Assembly (NCBI GenBank): GCA_036675035.1
Contig: JAKFFO010000146.1
Coordinates: 1 to 14,837, forward strand
DNA from: MESE01 sp036675035
GTDB lineage: Bacteria; Pseudomonadota; Gammaproteobacteria; Burkholderiales; Burkholderiaceae_D
DNA length: 14,837 bases
Reading direction: 5' to 3'
In this document: positions 7,307 to 14,354 of the stretch, one piece after another
Layout: each line of letters starts with the position of its first letter
Numbering within the stretch: the stretch's first letter is position 1
The notes under the pieces: generated by a model
The model's input: the letters and a program-made list of their open reading frames with translations, nothing else
Told to the model about the DNA's origin: nothing
Databases searched by the model: none
Made by a program: the position numbers and the translations under genes

Positions 7307-8179
7307 ATGACTCAACTCGAACAATTTCTGACGCGTGCCGACGCATTGCTTACCCGTCTCGAAGCGATGCTGCCGCATCCAAACACTGCACCGGACTGGA
7401 ATGCTGCGTTCGCATTTCGCTGGCGCAAGCGCGGCGGTGCAAGCATCGGATACCTGCAACCGGTTTCACATGTCTCGTCAATCGCGCTGTCCGACCTGCA
7501 CAATATCGAACCCCAAAAGCAGCAGATCGAACAGAACACCAGACAGTTCGTCGAGGGCCGGCCGGCCAATAATGTGTTGCTTACCGGTGCACGCGGCACG
7601 GGCAAGTCGTCGCTGATCAAGGCTTGCCTGAATCAGTATGCAGATCGGGGTTTGCGCCTGATTGAAGTCGACAAGAGTGATCTGGCTGACCTGCCGGATA
7701 TCGTGGATATTGTTGCCGGACGATCGGAACGCTTCATCATTTTTTGCGACGATTTATCGTTTGAAGAAGGCGAAGGTGGCTACAAGGCATTGAAAGTCGC
7801 TCTTGACGGCAGCATTGCCGCACAGTCGGATAATGTGGTGATCTATGCCACATCCAACCGGCGGCATCTGATGCCGGAGCATATGTCCGACAATGCGACC
7901 TATACCCATTCCGACGACGGCGATTTGCATCCCGGAGAAACGGTGGAAGAAAAAATTTCGCTGTCCGAGCGCTTTGGACTATGGGTATCGTTCTATCCGT
8001 TCCGCCAGGACGATTATCTGGATATTGTCGCGCATTGGCTGAGGCATTTTGGCTGCAGCTCGCAGCAGGTTTCCGATGCAAAGGCAGATGCGCTGCGATG
8101 GGCGCTGCAGCGCGGTTCGCGATCCGGGCGCGTTGCATGGCAATTTGCCAAAGACCATGCCGGGAAGGCTCGTGCATGA
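7307..8179 (+). CDS. DUF815 family P-loop ATPase (AAA-like)
   Basis: The 290-aa protein carries Walker A GARGTGKS at 94-101, Walker B RFIIFCDDLSFEEGE at about 142-156 (D148/D149), a sensor-1-like ATSNRRHL at 181-188 with N184, and SLSERFG at 218-224 with a possible arginine finger R222. These are hallmarks of the DUF815 group of AAA-type ATPases, whose cellular role I do not know to be established. The N-terminal 60 residues are family-specific and precede SDLHNIEPQKQQIEQN. No signal peptide or membrane segment is seen, so it is cytoplasmic. The ATG at 7307 has no clear Shine-Dalgarno sequence. It is followed, through a 12-codon minicistron, by mutT, a pairing that may reflect co-transcription rather than a shared pathway. 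Confidence 0.88.
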   Translation: MTQLEQFLTRADALLTRLEAMLPHPNTAPDWNAAFAFRWRKRGGASIGYLQPVSHVSSIALSDLHNIEPQKQQIEQNTRQFVEGRPANNVLLTGARGTGKSSLIKACLNQYADRGLRLIEVDKSDLADLPDIVDIVAGRSERFIIFCDDLSFEEGEGGYKALKVALDGSIAAQSDNVVIYATSNRRHLMPEHMSDNATYTHSDDGDLHPGETVEEKISLSERFGLWVSFYPFRQDDYLDIVAHWLRHFGCSSQQVSDAKADALRWALQRGSRSGRVAWQFAKDHAGKARA

Positions 8180-8214
8180 GCGAGTATTACAGGCACAGCG
8201 CAGAATTTATCTGA
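8176..8214 (+). CDS. Possible 12-codon coupling minicistron before mutT
   Basis: ATG at 8176 overlaps the ATPase stop codon as ATGA. The frame reads MSEYYRHSAEFI and stops at TGA 8212-8214, directly abutting the mutT ATG at 8215. GGGAAGG (8162-8168) provides a ribosome site at good distance from this ATG, while the mutT ATG has none. The minicistron is in frame with mutT, so it could be a coupling device, or an N-terminal extension cut by a stop codon, or chance. No known protein resembles it. Confidence 0.25.
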   Translation: MSEYYRHSAEFI

Positions 8215-8652
8215 ATGCCTGACTTCCGTGTCCTCCCAATCGATGTTGCCGTCGGTATTTTAATGAAACCGAACGGCGATGTGCTGCTTGCCCAACGCCC
8301 GACCGGCAAACCGTATGCCGGATACTGGGAATTCCCGGGCGGTAAAGTGGAAGCCGGGGAATCCGTCGTCAGCGCCTTGAAGCGAGAATTTCTCGAGGAG
8401 CTCGGAATCTGCATATCGTCTGCGGAACCATGGTGCGGCGTCGAACATGTTTATCCACATGCCCACGTACGACTGCATTTTTTTATTTGCCGGGGATGGC
8501 AGGGCGAGCCTCAGAGCCTGGAGGGACAGGCATTTGAATGGCAGGGGAACGTTGGCGTGTCGCCGATACTGCCCGCAACTATTCCGTTGCTTGAATGGAT
8601 CGATAAGCTCCGATTGGTTCCGGTAAGTGAAGGTTCGTCCAATCGGCAATAA
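8215..8652 (+). CDS. mutT: MutT-type Nudix hydrolase (8-oxo-dGTP diphosphatase)
   Basis: MutT-type enzymes hydrolyse 8-oxo-dGTP to the monophosphate and so keep oxidised guanine out of DNA. The 145-aa protein has a full Nudix box: G43-x5-E49-x7-R57-E58-x2-E61-E62-x-G64, in GKVEAGESVVSALKREFLEE. PTGKPYAGYWEFPGG before it is typical of MutT proper. The C-terminal stretch EWQGNVGVSPILPATIPLLEWI also fits this subfamily. Some Betaproteobacteria carry longer MutT forms with a fused domain; this one is the short form. The start has no Shine-Dalgarno sequence and abuts an in-frame TGA, so translation may depend on ribosomes from upstream. It converges with yacG with only 5 bp between stop codons and no hairpin seen there. 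Substrate is inferred from the family. Confidence 0.9.
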   Translation: MPDFRVLPIDVAVGILMKPNGDVLLAQRPTGKPYAGYWEFPGGKVEAGESVVSALKREFLEELGICISSAEPWCGVEHVYPHAHVRLHFFICRGWQGEPQSLEGQAFEWQGNVGVSPILPATIPLLEWIDKLRLVPVSEGSSNRQ

Positions 8653-8657
8653 TTAAC

Positions 8658-8846
8658 TTACTGTGCTTCTGACGGATTGTCATCGTCGTCGTTGCCGGGA
8701 GTCACGCTTGGAATCACGTATTTTTCTTCGGCCCAGGCGCCCAGATCAATCTGCTTGCAGCGCTGTGAACAAAACGGACGATACTTATTCTGCTCAGTCC
8801 ACTCGACTTTCTTATGGCAGGTAGGACAATCGACAATTGCTGGCAT
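8658..8846 (-). CDS. yacG: DNA gyrase inhibitor YacG (zinc-finger protein)
   Basis: A 62-aa protein with four cysteines in the YacG arrangement, C7-x2-C10 and C26-x3-C30, followed by KQIDLGAWAEEKYVIP, which is the family signature. YacG binds one zinc ion and, in E. coli, binds GyrB and inhibits gyrase. The tail NDDDDNPSEAQ is acidic and likely disordered. It is the last gene of the minus-strand run and starts 13 bp after the zapD stop with no clear ribosome site, so translational coupling is plausible. The pilD-coaE-zapD-yacG order is well known in Proteobacteria. Confidence 0.95.
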   Translation of the reverse strand: MPAIVDCPTCHKKVEWTEQNKYRPFCSQRCKQIDLGAWAEEKYVIPSVTPGNDDDDNPSEAQ

Positions 8847-8859
8847 GGCAAACGCTACA

Positions 8860-9615
8860 TTAGAAATTACAAAGCGTCAGTTCGAATGGAACGTCGCCTT
8901 CGTATGACTTTGGTTTCATATCCCCGCCTTGAGACGTAAACCGCACCCAAAGCATGTACTTGTTCGCCGATATTTCTGGAATCGCGCCGAGCGTTTCGTC
9001 TATATTCAGGCGCAGCATCTGATAGATCTTACCTTGCAACATTTGTTGATAACTGCCAGACGGAGCAATAATTTTGGTTGAGCGCCCGGATTCGCGCAGT
9101 AGCCGCAACACGATACCAATCGCGTCGAACAATGGAGCGAGCGGGGCAAACCAATTGGAAATATCTGCGTATCTTTGCTCCGCAGAATCGTGCTGCCATG
9201 CAAAATAGGACGGTAAATCGAATTCGCACGCGCCGCCGGGAATAATTGTACGACCACGGATGCTCATCAGCCATTCGTTGTCGCGGATATGCTGGCCGGT
9301 TCTGCCTTGAACGGCGATCAATGCAGTGCTGATCCGGTCAACCTCGGCGAGTATCGCATCAAGTCTTTCAGGCTGTACGTTGGGATTGGCCTTGAAGCCC
9401 AGCAGTGTCTGTTTTTGTCGCTCAAGTTCCTGCAAAAGATCCGATTTCAAATCCGCCCGCCCTGCGACCTCGAGCATTTCGAAAATGGTGGAAAGTGCCA
9501 CATGATGCTGCAGTGGATGGGGTTGCTGTACAAAAAATGAAAATTTCTCGTACAGGTCTTCCAGACGCAACAAAGTGCGAATACGCTCGTTGAAAGGGTA
9601 TTCGTAGACGATCAA
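8860..9615 (-). CDS. zapD: Cell division protein ZapD (DUF1342), TTG start
   Basis: ZapD is a cytoplasmic protein that cross-links FtsZ filaments at the division ring. The 251-aa product begins with the conserved IVYEYPFNERIRTLLRLEDLYEKF and contains NEWLMSIRGRTIIPGGACEFDLP and YFAWQH, all typical of the family; length is close to E. coli ZapD. The start codon is TTG at 9613-9615: the conserved N-terminus begins immediately after it, the next in-frame ATG is about 45 codons in, and an AGGGG ribosome site lies 8 nt upstream. The gene follows coaE after 88 bp, a longer gap than elsewhere in this run, with a weak promoter candidate and an inverted repeat in it. Confidence 0.94.
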   Translation of the reverse strand: MIVYEYPFNERIRTLLRLEDLYEKFSFFVQQPHPLQHHVALSTIFEMLEVAGRADLKSDLLQELERQKQTLLGFKANPNVQPERLDAILAEVDRISTALIAVQGRTGQHIRDNEWLMSIRGRTIIPGGACEFDLPSYFAWQHDSAEQRYADISNWFAPLAPLFDAIGIVLRLLRESGRSTKIIAPSGSYQQMLQGKIYQMLRLNIDETLGAIPEISANKYMLWVRFTSQGGDMKPKSYEGDVPFELTLCNF

Positions 9616-9657
9616 GACGGTGTCCCCTTAAAAATTGGGCAGGAAAACATGTACGTG

Positions 9658-9686
9658 ATTCTGAACCATGCTGCACAAAATTACAA
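9658..9686 (-). promoter_or_regulatory. Possible sigma70 promoter of zapD-yacG
   Basis: On the minus strand TTGTAA (9681-9686) and CAGAAT (9658-9663) are spaced by 17 bp; each matches four of six consensus positions. It would give zapD-yacG a transcript independent of the pil genes, with a leader of about 35 nt. Weak evidence. Confidence 0.3.
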
Positions 9687-9698
9687 TTCTTGCAGCAT
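9668..9698. repeat. Inverted repeat in the coaE-zapD gap
   Basis: ATGCTGC (9668-9674) and GCAGCAT (9692-9698) are perfect 7-bp arms around a 17-nt A/T-rich loop that can itself pair in part. The T-run lies on the plus-strand side (9698-9702), so as a terminator it would point against the minus-strand genes. It overlaps the candidate zapD promoter, so an operator or an mRNA-processing hairpin is also possible. Confidence 0.5.
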
Positions 9699-9703
9699 TT
9701 TTC

Positions 9704-10330
9704 TTACTCGGCGATTGCCAATGAACTGTACAGCGCGTGCAATCGTTCAACTTGCGGCACGAGCGCCGCGACTTCGTTATCATTAACAATAACGTCATCT
9801 GCCACATCCAGGCGTGCCTTCCGTGTGGCTTGCGTTGCCATGATGGCGCGGACCTGTGCTTCCGATAACTGGTTTCGTTTTATTACGCGAGCGATTTGCA
9901 AGGCTTCCGGCGAATCCACAACGAGTATTCGCGACGTACGGTTTTTCCATGAGCCTGACTCCACGAGCAACGGAACCACATATATGCGATAAATCCCTTG
10001 TGCTTGCGTAGCGGCGCGTTCTGTTTCGATGCGTATCAGTGGATGCAGGATCGCTTCAAGCCGCTTTTTTGCTTCCGGATTCGTGAATACGCATTCGCGC
10101 ATTTTTGTGCGGTCCATGGCGCCGGTATCGGTAATGAAATCATCGCCGAATTGGGAACGAACAAGTGGAATGGCAATTCCGTCTGGAGCGGTCAGTTGAT
10201 GGGCGATCTGGTCGGTATCGATTACCGAAGCGCCGCGTGCGGCGAACATGTCGGCAACCAGCGTTTTGCCGCTGCCAATTCCGCCGGTGAGGCCGACGGA
10301 AAAACGGTCTGGTGCCGGAGTGTTACCCAT
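9704..10330 (-). CDS. coaE: Dephospho-CoA kinase CoaE
   Basis: CoaE phosphorylates dephospho-CoA at the ribose 3' position, the last step of coenzyme A synthesis. The ATG at 10330 gives 208 aa starting MGNTPAPDRFSVGLTGG, with the P-loop GGIGSGKT at 16-23, then VIDTDQIAHQLT and the typical LEAILHPLIR and VVPLLVESG stretches. The frame is open far upstream within pilD, but that part is out-of-frame pilD sequence, so the ATG 5 bp after the pilD stop is preferred. No Shine-Dalgarno sequence is present, which suggests coupling to pilD translation. Full length; no anomalies. Confidence 0.96.
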   Translation of the reverse strand: MGNTPAPDRFSVGLTGGIGSGKTLVADMFAARGASVIDTDQIAHQLTAPDGIAIPLVRSQFGDDFITDTGAMDRTKMRECVFTNPEAKKRLEAILHPLIRIETERAATQAQGIYRIYVVPLLVESGSWKNRTSRILVVDSPEALQIARVIKRNQLSEAQVRAIMATQATRKARLDVADDVIVNDNEVAALVPQVERLHALYSSLAIAE

Positions 10331-10335
10331 AATAC

Positions 10336-11202
10336 TTAAACCGCAAAACCGAGGTAAGCCTGTGCAATGGACTTGCCGTAAATTAATGCGATCAGCCCCG
10401 CCCCTGCCAAATAAGGGCCGAACGGAATCGGATTGTTTCTTCCATGTTTGGCAAACACGATCATGCCGATCCCTATAACAGCACCGACCAGCGATGACAG
10501 CAATATGATGATTGGCAGCATGATCCAGCCGAGCCAGGCACCCAATGCAGCGAGCAATTTGAAGTCGCCATAACCCATTCCTTCCTTGCCCGTCGCGAGC
10601 TTGAACAACCAATAGACTGCCCAAAGTACCAAATATCCGGCGGCCGCGCCGATAACCGCATCCTTGAGCGGTACGAAGGTGCCGTTCAGATTCACCAAAA
10701 GCCCGCACCACAGTAGCGGCAACGTCAGGTCATCCGGCAATAGTTGGGTATCGACATCGATGAATGTCATGGCAATCAACAGGTAAGCAAAGACCAACGT
10801 GGCCAGCCCGAGCAGTCCACCGCCGAAATGCCAGATCAGTATTGCGGACAGTACGCCAGTGACAAGTTCAATAACTGGATAGCGAATTGAGATCGGGCTC
10901 TTGCAGTTTGCGCATTTTCCACGCAAGAACAAATAACTTACGACCGGAATGTTTTCCAGCGCGGTAATGCGATGTCCGCAATGCGGACATGCCGATCTCG
11001 GCACCGTCAAATTGTAACGGTCGACATGCGGTGCCGGCTTGCCGCTTTCCTGAGCAACGTAATTGTCGGATTCGCGCTGCATCATTCTGGGCAGGCGGTG
11101 AATCACTACATTCAAAAAACTGCCGATCAATAACCCAAATATCCCGGCGCTTACCGCAGCGAAGACACTTCCCGGCGGCGCCGACAAAAGAAACTCCACC
11201 AT
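10336..11202 (-). CDS. pilD: Prepilin peptidase / N-methyltransferase PilD
   Basis: PilD is the inner-membrane aspartic protease that cleaves type IV prepilins and pseudopilins and methylates the new N-terminus. The 288-aa protein has GSFLNVVIHRLP at 27-38, a cytoplasmic zinc-binding pair C72-x2-C75 and C97-x2-C100, and the two catalytic aspartates D149 (FIDVDTQLLPDD) and D213 (GMGYGDFK). About seven to eight hydrophobic segments follow the usual topology. The four cysteines are those linked to the methylase half, so the enzyme should be bifunctional. Its ATG overlaps the pilC stop by one base (TGATG), and coaE follows 5 bp later, a tight operon. Confidence 0.97.
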   Translation of the reverse strand: MVEFLLSAPPGSVFAAVSAGIFGLLIGSFLNVVIHRLPRMMQRESDNYVAQESGKPAPHVDRYNLTVPRSACPHCGHRITALENIPVVSYLFLRGKCANCKSPISIRYPVIELVTGVLSAILIWHFGGGLLGLATLVFAYLLIAMTFIDVDTQLLPDDLTLPLLWCGLLVNLNGTFVPLKDAVIGAAAGYLVLWAVYWLFKLATGKEGMGYGDFKLLAALGAWLGWIMLPIIILLSSLVGAVIGIGMIVFAKHGRNNPIPFGPYLAGAGLIALIYGKSIAQAYLGFAV

Positions 11203-12422
11203 CAGACCACTGCGCCCAGCTTGAAAATTGGCAAATACATCGCAATCACCAAACCTCCAATCAGTACGCCCAAAATCACCATGATTAGAGGTTCCATCAA
11301 GCTGGACAGCGAGGCTACCGCTTCATCGACTTCGTCCTCATAAAAATCCGCAACCTTGCCCAACATCTGGTCCAAGGCACCGGACTCTTCGCCGATCGAT
11401 ACCATCTGCGTCACCATGTTCGGGAATACGCCGGAGTTCTGCATCGCTGCGGTCAGGCTGGTTCCGGTGCTGACTTCGGTCTGAATTCGTTTTGTCGCAT
11501 CCAGGTAAACCGCATTTCCGGAGGCGCCGCCGACCGAATCGAGCGATTCGACCAAGGGGACACCGGCTGCAAACATGGTAGCCAGAGTACGGGTCCAGCG
11601 GGCCATCGTCGCTTTCCGTATCACTTCGCCAAAAATAGGCGCCTTTAAGAGGAGCGCGTCCATGAAGCGTTGCATTTTGAGCGATCGCTTCCATGTATGG
11701 AAAAAGAAATAGAGGCCGGCAAACAAGCCGCCGAAAATGAGATACCAGTTCGCGACGAAAAAATCGGAAATCGACATAACCAACAACGTTGGTGCTGGCA
11801 AGTCGGCACCGAAGCTCTTGAACACGTCCTTGAATGCCGGTACGACCCAAATCATGATCACTGCGGTCACGATAAATGCCACCGCCATGATTGACACCGG
11901 ATAGAACATTGCCGACTTGATCTTGGCCTTGATCGCCAGCGTTTTTTCCTTGTAAATTGCCAGGCGGGTAAGCAGATCTTCCAGAATGCCGGCCTGTTCG
12001 CCTGCGCCTACCAAGTTACAGAATAAAGGATCGAAGTAAAGCGGAAACTTGCGGAATGCCTGGTTCAGACTGGTCCCGGTTTCGACGTCCCCGCGAATGT
12101 CCTGTATCAGTTTCGATACCGATGGATTGGCATGGCCTTTGGCTACGATGTCAAAAGATTGCAGCAGCGGGACGCCTGCCTTCATCATTGTCGCCAACTG
12201 ACGGGTAAACAGGGTGATATCTTTTTCCGTAACTTTTTTCCCGCTACGGAAAGTTTTCTTTTTGACCTTAGTGACAAGAATGCCTTGTCTTCTCAAGGTG
12301 GCATTGACAACCGCTTCGCCACTTGCGCGCAGTTCGCCACGAACCGGTTTTCCCGATTTGTCTTTGCCTTCCCAGGTAAACATTGACTCATTTGTCTGGC
12401 GCGCGTTTGCTGCTGTAGCCAT
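11202..12422 (-). CDS. pilC: Type IV pilus inner-membrane platform protein PilC
   Basis: PilC is the GspF-type platform that couples the PilB and PilT motors to pilus assembly. The 406-aa protein has two T2SSF domains at about 71-194 and 273-396, each with the family turn motif (AGEQAGILEDLL near 140-151 and IGEESGALDQML near 343-354). Membrane segments are seen at about 173-196, 226-242 and 376-400. The N-terminal stretch MFTWEGKDKSGKPVRGELRA is typical. AAGGAGG lies 6 nt before the ATG in the 15-bp gap after pilB, a strong ribosome site. Full length. Confidence 0.97.
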   Translation of the reverse strand: MATAANARQTNESMFTWEGKDKSGKPVRGELRASGEAVVNATLRRQGILVTKVKKKTFRSGKKVTEKDITLFTRQLATMMKAGVPLLQSFDIVAKGHANPSVSKLIQDIRGDVETGTSLNQAFRKFPLYFDPLFCNLVGAGEQAGILEDLLTRLAIYKEKTLAIKAKIKSAMFYPVSIMAVAFIVTAVIMIWVVPAFKDVFKSFGADLPAPTLLVMSISDFFVANWYLIFGGLFAGLYFFFHTWKRSLKMQRFMDALLLKAPIFGEVIRKATMARWTRTLATMFAAGVPLVESLDSVGGASGNAVYLDATKRIQTEVSTGTSLTAAMQNSGVFPNMVTQMVSIGEESGALDQMLGKVADFYEDEVDEAVASLSSLMEPLIMVILGVLIGGLVIAMYLPIFKLGAVV

Positions 12423-12437
12423 GCCGTGCCTCCTTCG

Positions 12438-14174
12438 TTATTCGTTGGTGCAGCCGAGTACTTCTTCCAGGCTGGTCAGTCCCTGCTTGACTTTTACCAG
12501 TCCTGCCTCGCGTAAGGTTTTCACGCCGTCGCGTCTGGCCTGGGCTTCGATTTCCAGCGCAGTACCGTGTGTCAATATGATCTGTTCGATTGCTTCGGTA
12601 ATCGGCATGATTTGGTAAATACCGACACGCCCCTTATAACCGCTGCCGGAGCAGCGCTCGCATCCGATCGCTTTGTACGGAAGCCAGGTGCCGTCCAGAT
12701 CGTCCTCCGTAAAACCTGCATCCAGCAGTGCTTCATCGGGGATTGTGATCGGCTGCTTGCACGTGCAGAGGCGACGCGCCAGGCGTTGGGCGGTGATAAG
12801 GATGACTGCAGACGCAATATTGAATGGTGCGACACCCATATTCATCAAGCGCGTCAAGGTGGCCGGCGCATCGTTGGTGTGCAACGTAGAAAATACCATG
12901 TGGCCGGTTTGCGCCGCCTTGATTGCGATGTCCGCGGTCTCGAGATCCCGGATTTCACCAACCATGATGATGTCAGGATCCTGACGAAGAAACGCTTTCA
13001 GCGCAACCGGAAAGGTAAGGCCGGCCCGATCATTGATATTGACCTGATTGACCCCGGGTAGATTGATCTCGGCCGGATCCTCCGCGGTGGCGATGTTAAT
13101 GCCGGGCTTGTTCAAGATATTCAGGCAGGTATACAGCGACACCGTCTTTCCTGAACCGGTAGGGCCGGTTACCAGCACCATGCCGTAGGGGCGCTGAATT
13201 GCCTCCATCAACGTTTCTTTTTGATCCGGATCGTAGCCCAACGCGTCGATACCCATTTGCGCCTGGCTTCCGTCCAGAATACGCATCACGATCTTTTCGC
13301 CGAACAGAGTTGGCAATGTGCTGACGCGAAAATCGATCGAACGGGTTTTCGACATGGCCAGTTTCATCCGGCCGTCTTGCGGTACGCGTTTTTCCGAGAT
13401 ATCAAGTTTTGAAATAACTTTTATCCGGGATGCGAGCTTTTCCTTGATTGCCAACGGCGGCTGAGCTACTTCTCGCAACACACCATCGACGCGGAAGCGG
13501 ATTCGATAAAATTTCTCGAACGGTTCGAAGTGCAGATCCGAGGCTCCCATGTTGATTGCATCGATCAATATTTTCTGCAGAAACTTGACGACCGGCGCAT
13601 CGTCAATGTCAGTGGTGCCGCCTGCCGCGTCGCCGCCTTGTGCGGCCAACTCGTCTTCGACAAAATCGATATTTTCAAGATCGTCGCCGATCAACTCATT
13701 GAGGTTTTGTTCTGCGCTTTGTCCGAGTTTTTCGATCAGCTGGAGAAGGTGCGTATGCTCGACAATCACCGGCTCAACTGCCATCTCGGTCTGGAATTTG
13801 ATCTGATCCAGTGACTGCGTATTGGTGGGGTCAGAAATTGCAACCGATATCTTGTTTCCGCGCTTGGCCAAAGCCACGACCCGCTGACTTTGCATTAACT
13901 TGGTATCGATCGCTTTTTCAGGCAGCGTTTGGAAATTGAATGCCGAAAAATCGACAATCGGATAGCCGAAAGTTTCGGAACAAAAAATAGCCAGCGTTCG
14001 GGCATCAAGGTTGCCGCTTTGCAGCAAAATATCGATGAATGGCGTTTTTTCCGCAACCGACTTTTTGTGCAGCGCGTCAGCCTGTTGCGCCGAAATCCGG
14101 CCCGCCTGCAACAATGCGCGTGCCAAACCGGACATGATGGTGACTGAAGTCGAATTGGGAAGTACTGCCGCCAT
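12438..14174 (-). CDS. pilB: Type IV pilus assembly (extension) ATPase PilB
   Basis: PilB powers pilus extension at the cytoplasmic face. The 578-aa protein has an N-terminal MshEN-like domain (about 20-155), an acidic linker (about 160-192), and the GspE/PilB motor: Walker A GPTGSGKT at 337-344, Asp box ATAEDPAEI at 362-370, Walker B DPDIIMVGEIRD at 399-410 and His box FSTLHTND at 428-435. The zinc-binding loop has C505-x2-C508 (GCERCSGSGYKGR), but its first pair is C470-x-C472 (RLCTCK) rather than the more common C-x2-C; the region is in frame. The ATG at 14174 has only a weak AGG upstream; an internal ATG at codon 14 has none. pilC and pilD follow directly. No pilin gene is in the window. 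Confidence 0.97.
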   Translation of the reverse strand: MAAVLPNSTSVTIMSGLARALLQAGRISAQQADALHKKSVAEKTPFIDILLQSGNLDARTLAIFCSETFGYPIVDFSAFNFQTLPEKAIDTKLMQSQRVVALAKRGNKISVAISDPTNTQSLDQIKFQTEMAVEPVIVEHTHLLQLIEKLGQSAEQNLNELIGDDLENIDFVEDELAAQGGDAAGGTTDIDDAPVVKFLQKILIDAINMGASDLHFEPFEKFYRIRFRVDGVLREVAQPPLAIKEKLASRIKVISKLDISEKRVPQDGRMKLAMSKTRSIDFRVSTLPTLFGEKIVMRILDGSQAQMGIDALGYDPDQKETLMEAIQRPYGMVLVTGPTGSGKTVSLYTCLNILNKPGINIATAEDPAEINLPGVNQVNINDRAGLTFPVALKAFLRQDPDIIMVGEIRDLETADIAIKAAQTGHMVFSTLHTNDAPATLTRLMNMGVAPFNIASAVILITAQRLARRLCTCKQPITIPDEALLDAGFTEDDLDGTWLPYKAIGCERCSGSGYKGRVGIYQIMPITEAIEQIILTHGTALEIEAQARRDGVKTLREAGLVKVKQGLTSLEEVLGCTNE

Positions 14175-14218
14175 AGTGCCTACATAAGGGAAAATAGTGC
14201 CGGAAATAGAGGAATCGC

Positions 14219-14245
14219 ATTAGATAATGCCTACAGGCATCTAAT
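14219..14245. repeat. Operator-like inverted repeat over the pilB promoter
   Basis: Arms ATTAGA...TGCC and GGCATCTAAT pair over 10 bp with a 3-nt bulge (TAA) and a 4-nt centre TACA. It covers the candidate -10 box and most of the spacer of the pilB promoter, which is where a repressor would bind. It has no following T-run in the pilB direction, so it is not a good terminator. Confidence 0.5.
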
Positions 14246-14252
14246 TTGTAAA
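14224..14252 (-). promoter_or_regulatory. Candidate sigma70 promoter of the pilB operon
   Basis: On the minus strand TTTACA (14247-14252, five of six -35 positions) and CATTAT (14224-14229, four of six -10 positions) are spaced by 17 bp, giving a leader of about 42 nt to the pilB ATG. No sigma54 GG-N10-GC element was found nearby. Confidence 0.45.
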
Positions 14253-14290
14253 GATATTGTGATTCTTTGTTGTCTTCGTAGTCATGTCTT

Positions 14291-14323
14291 GCGGCCCCCT
14301 GTCAAAGGCTTGAAAGGGGTCGC
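14291..14323. repeat. GC-rich imperfect hairpin in the pilB-tRNA intergenic region
   Basis: CCCCT (14296-14300) pairs with AGGGG (14315-14319), then after one G-A mismatch TCAA pairs with TTGA around loop AGGC. GCG (14291-14293) and CGC (14321-14323) extend the stem across a small internal loop. There is no T-run. Its 3' arm overlaps the -35 hexamer of the plus-strand promoter candidate. No second copy was noticed in the window. Confidence 0.5.
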
Positions 14324-14339
14324 CGAACACCACTTTAAT
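14310..14339 (+). promoter_or_regulatory. Candidate plus-strand promoter in the intergenic region
   Basis: TTGAAA (14310-14315) and TTTAAT (14334-14339) each match five of six sigma70 positions, with an 18-bp spacer. A start near 14346 would give a short leader before an ATG at 14355, or an RNA antisense to nothing known. Confidence 0.4.
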
Positions 14340-14354
14340 ATACGGGTTTCAAAA

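Noticed and set aside
10331..10711. 127-codon N-terminal extension of CoaE
   Set aside because: It is out-of-frame pilD sequence; the P-loop domain starts normally from the ATG at 10330.
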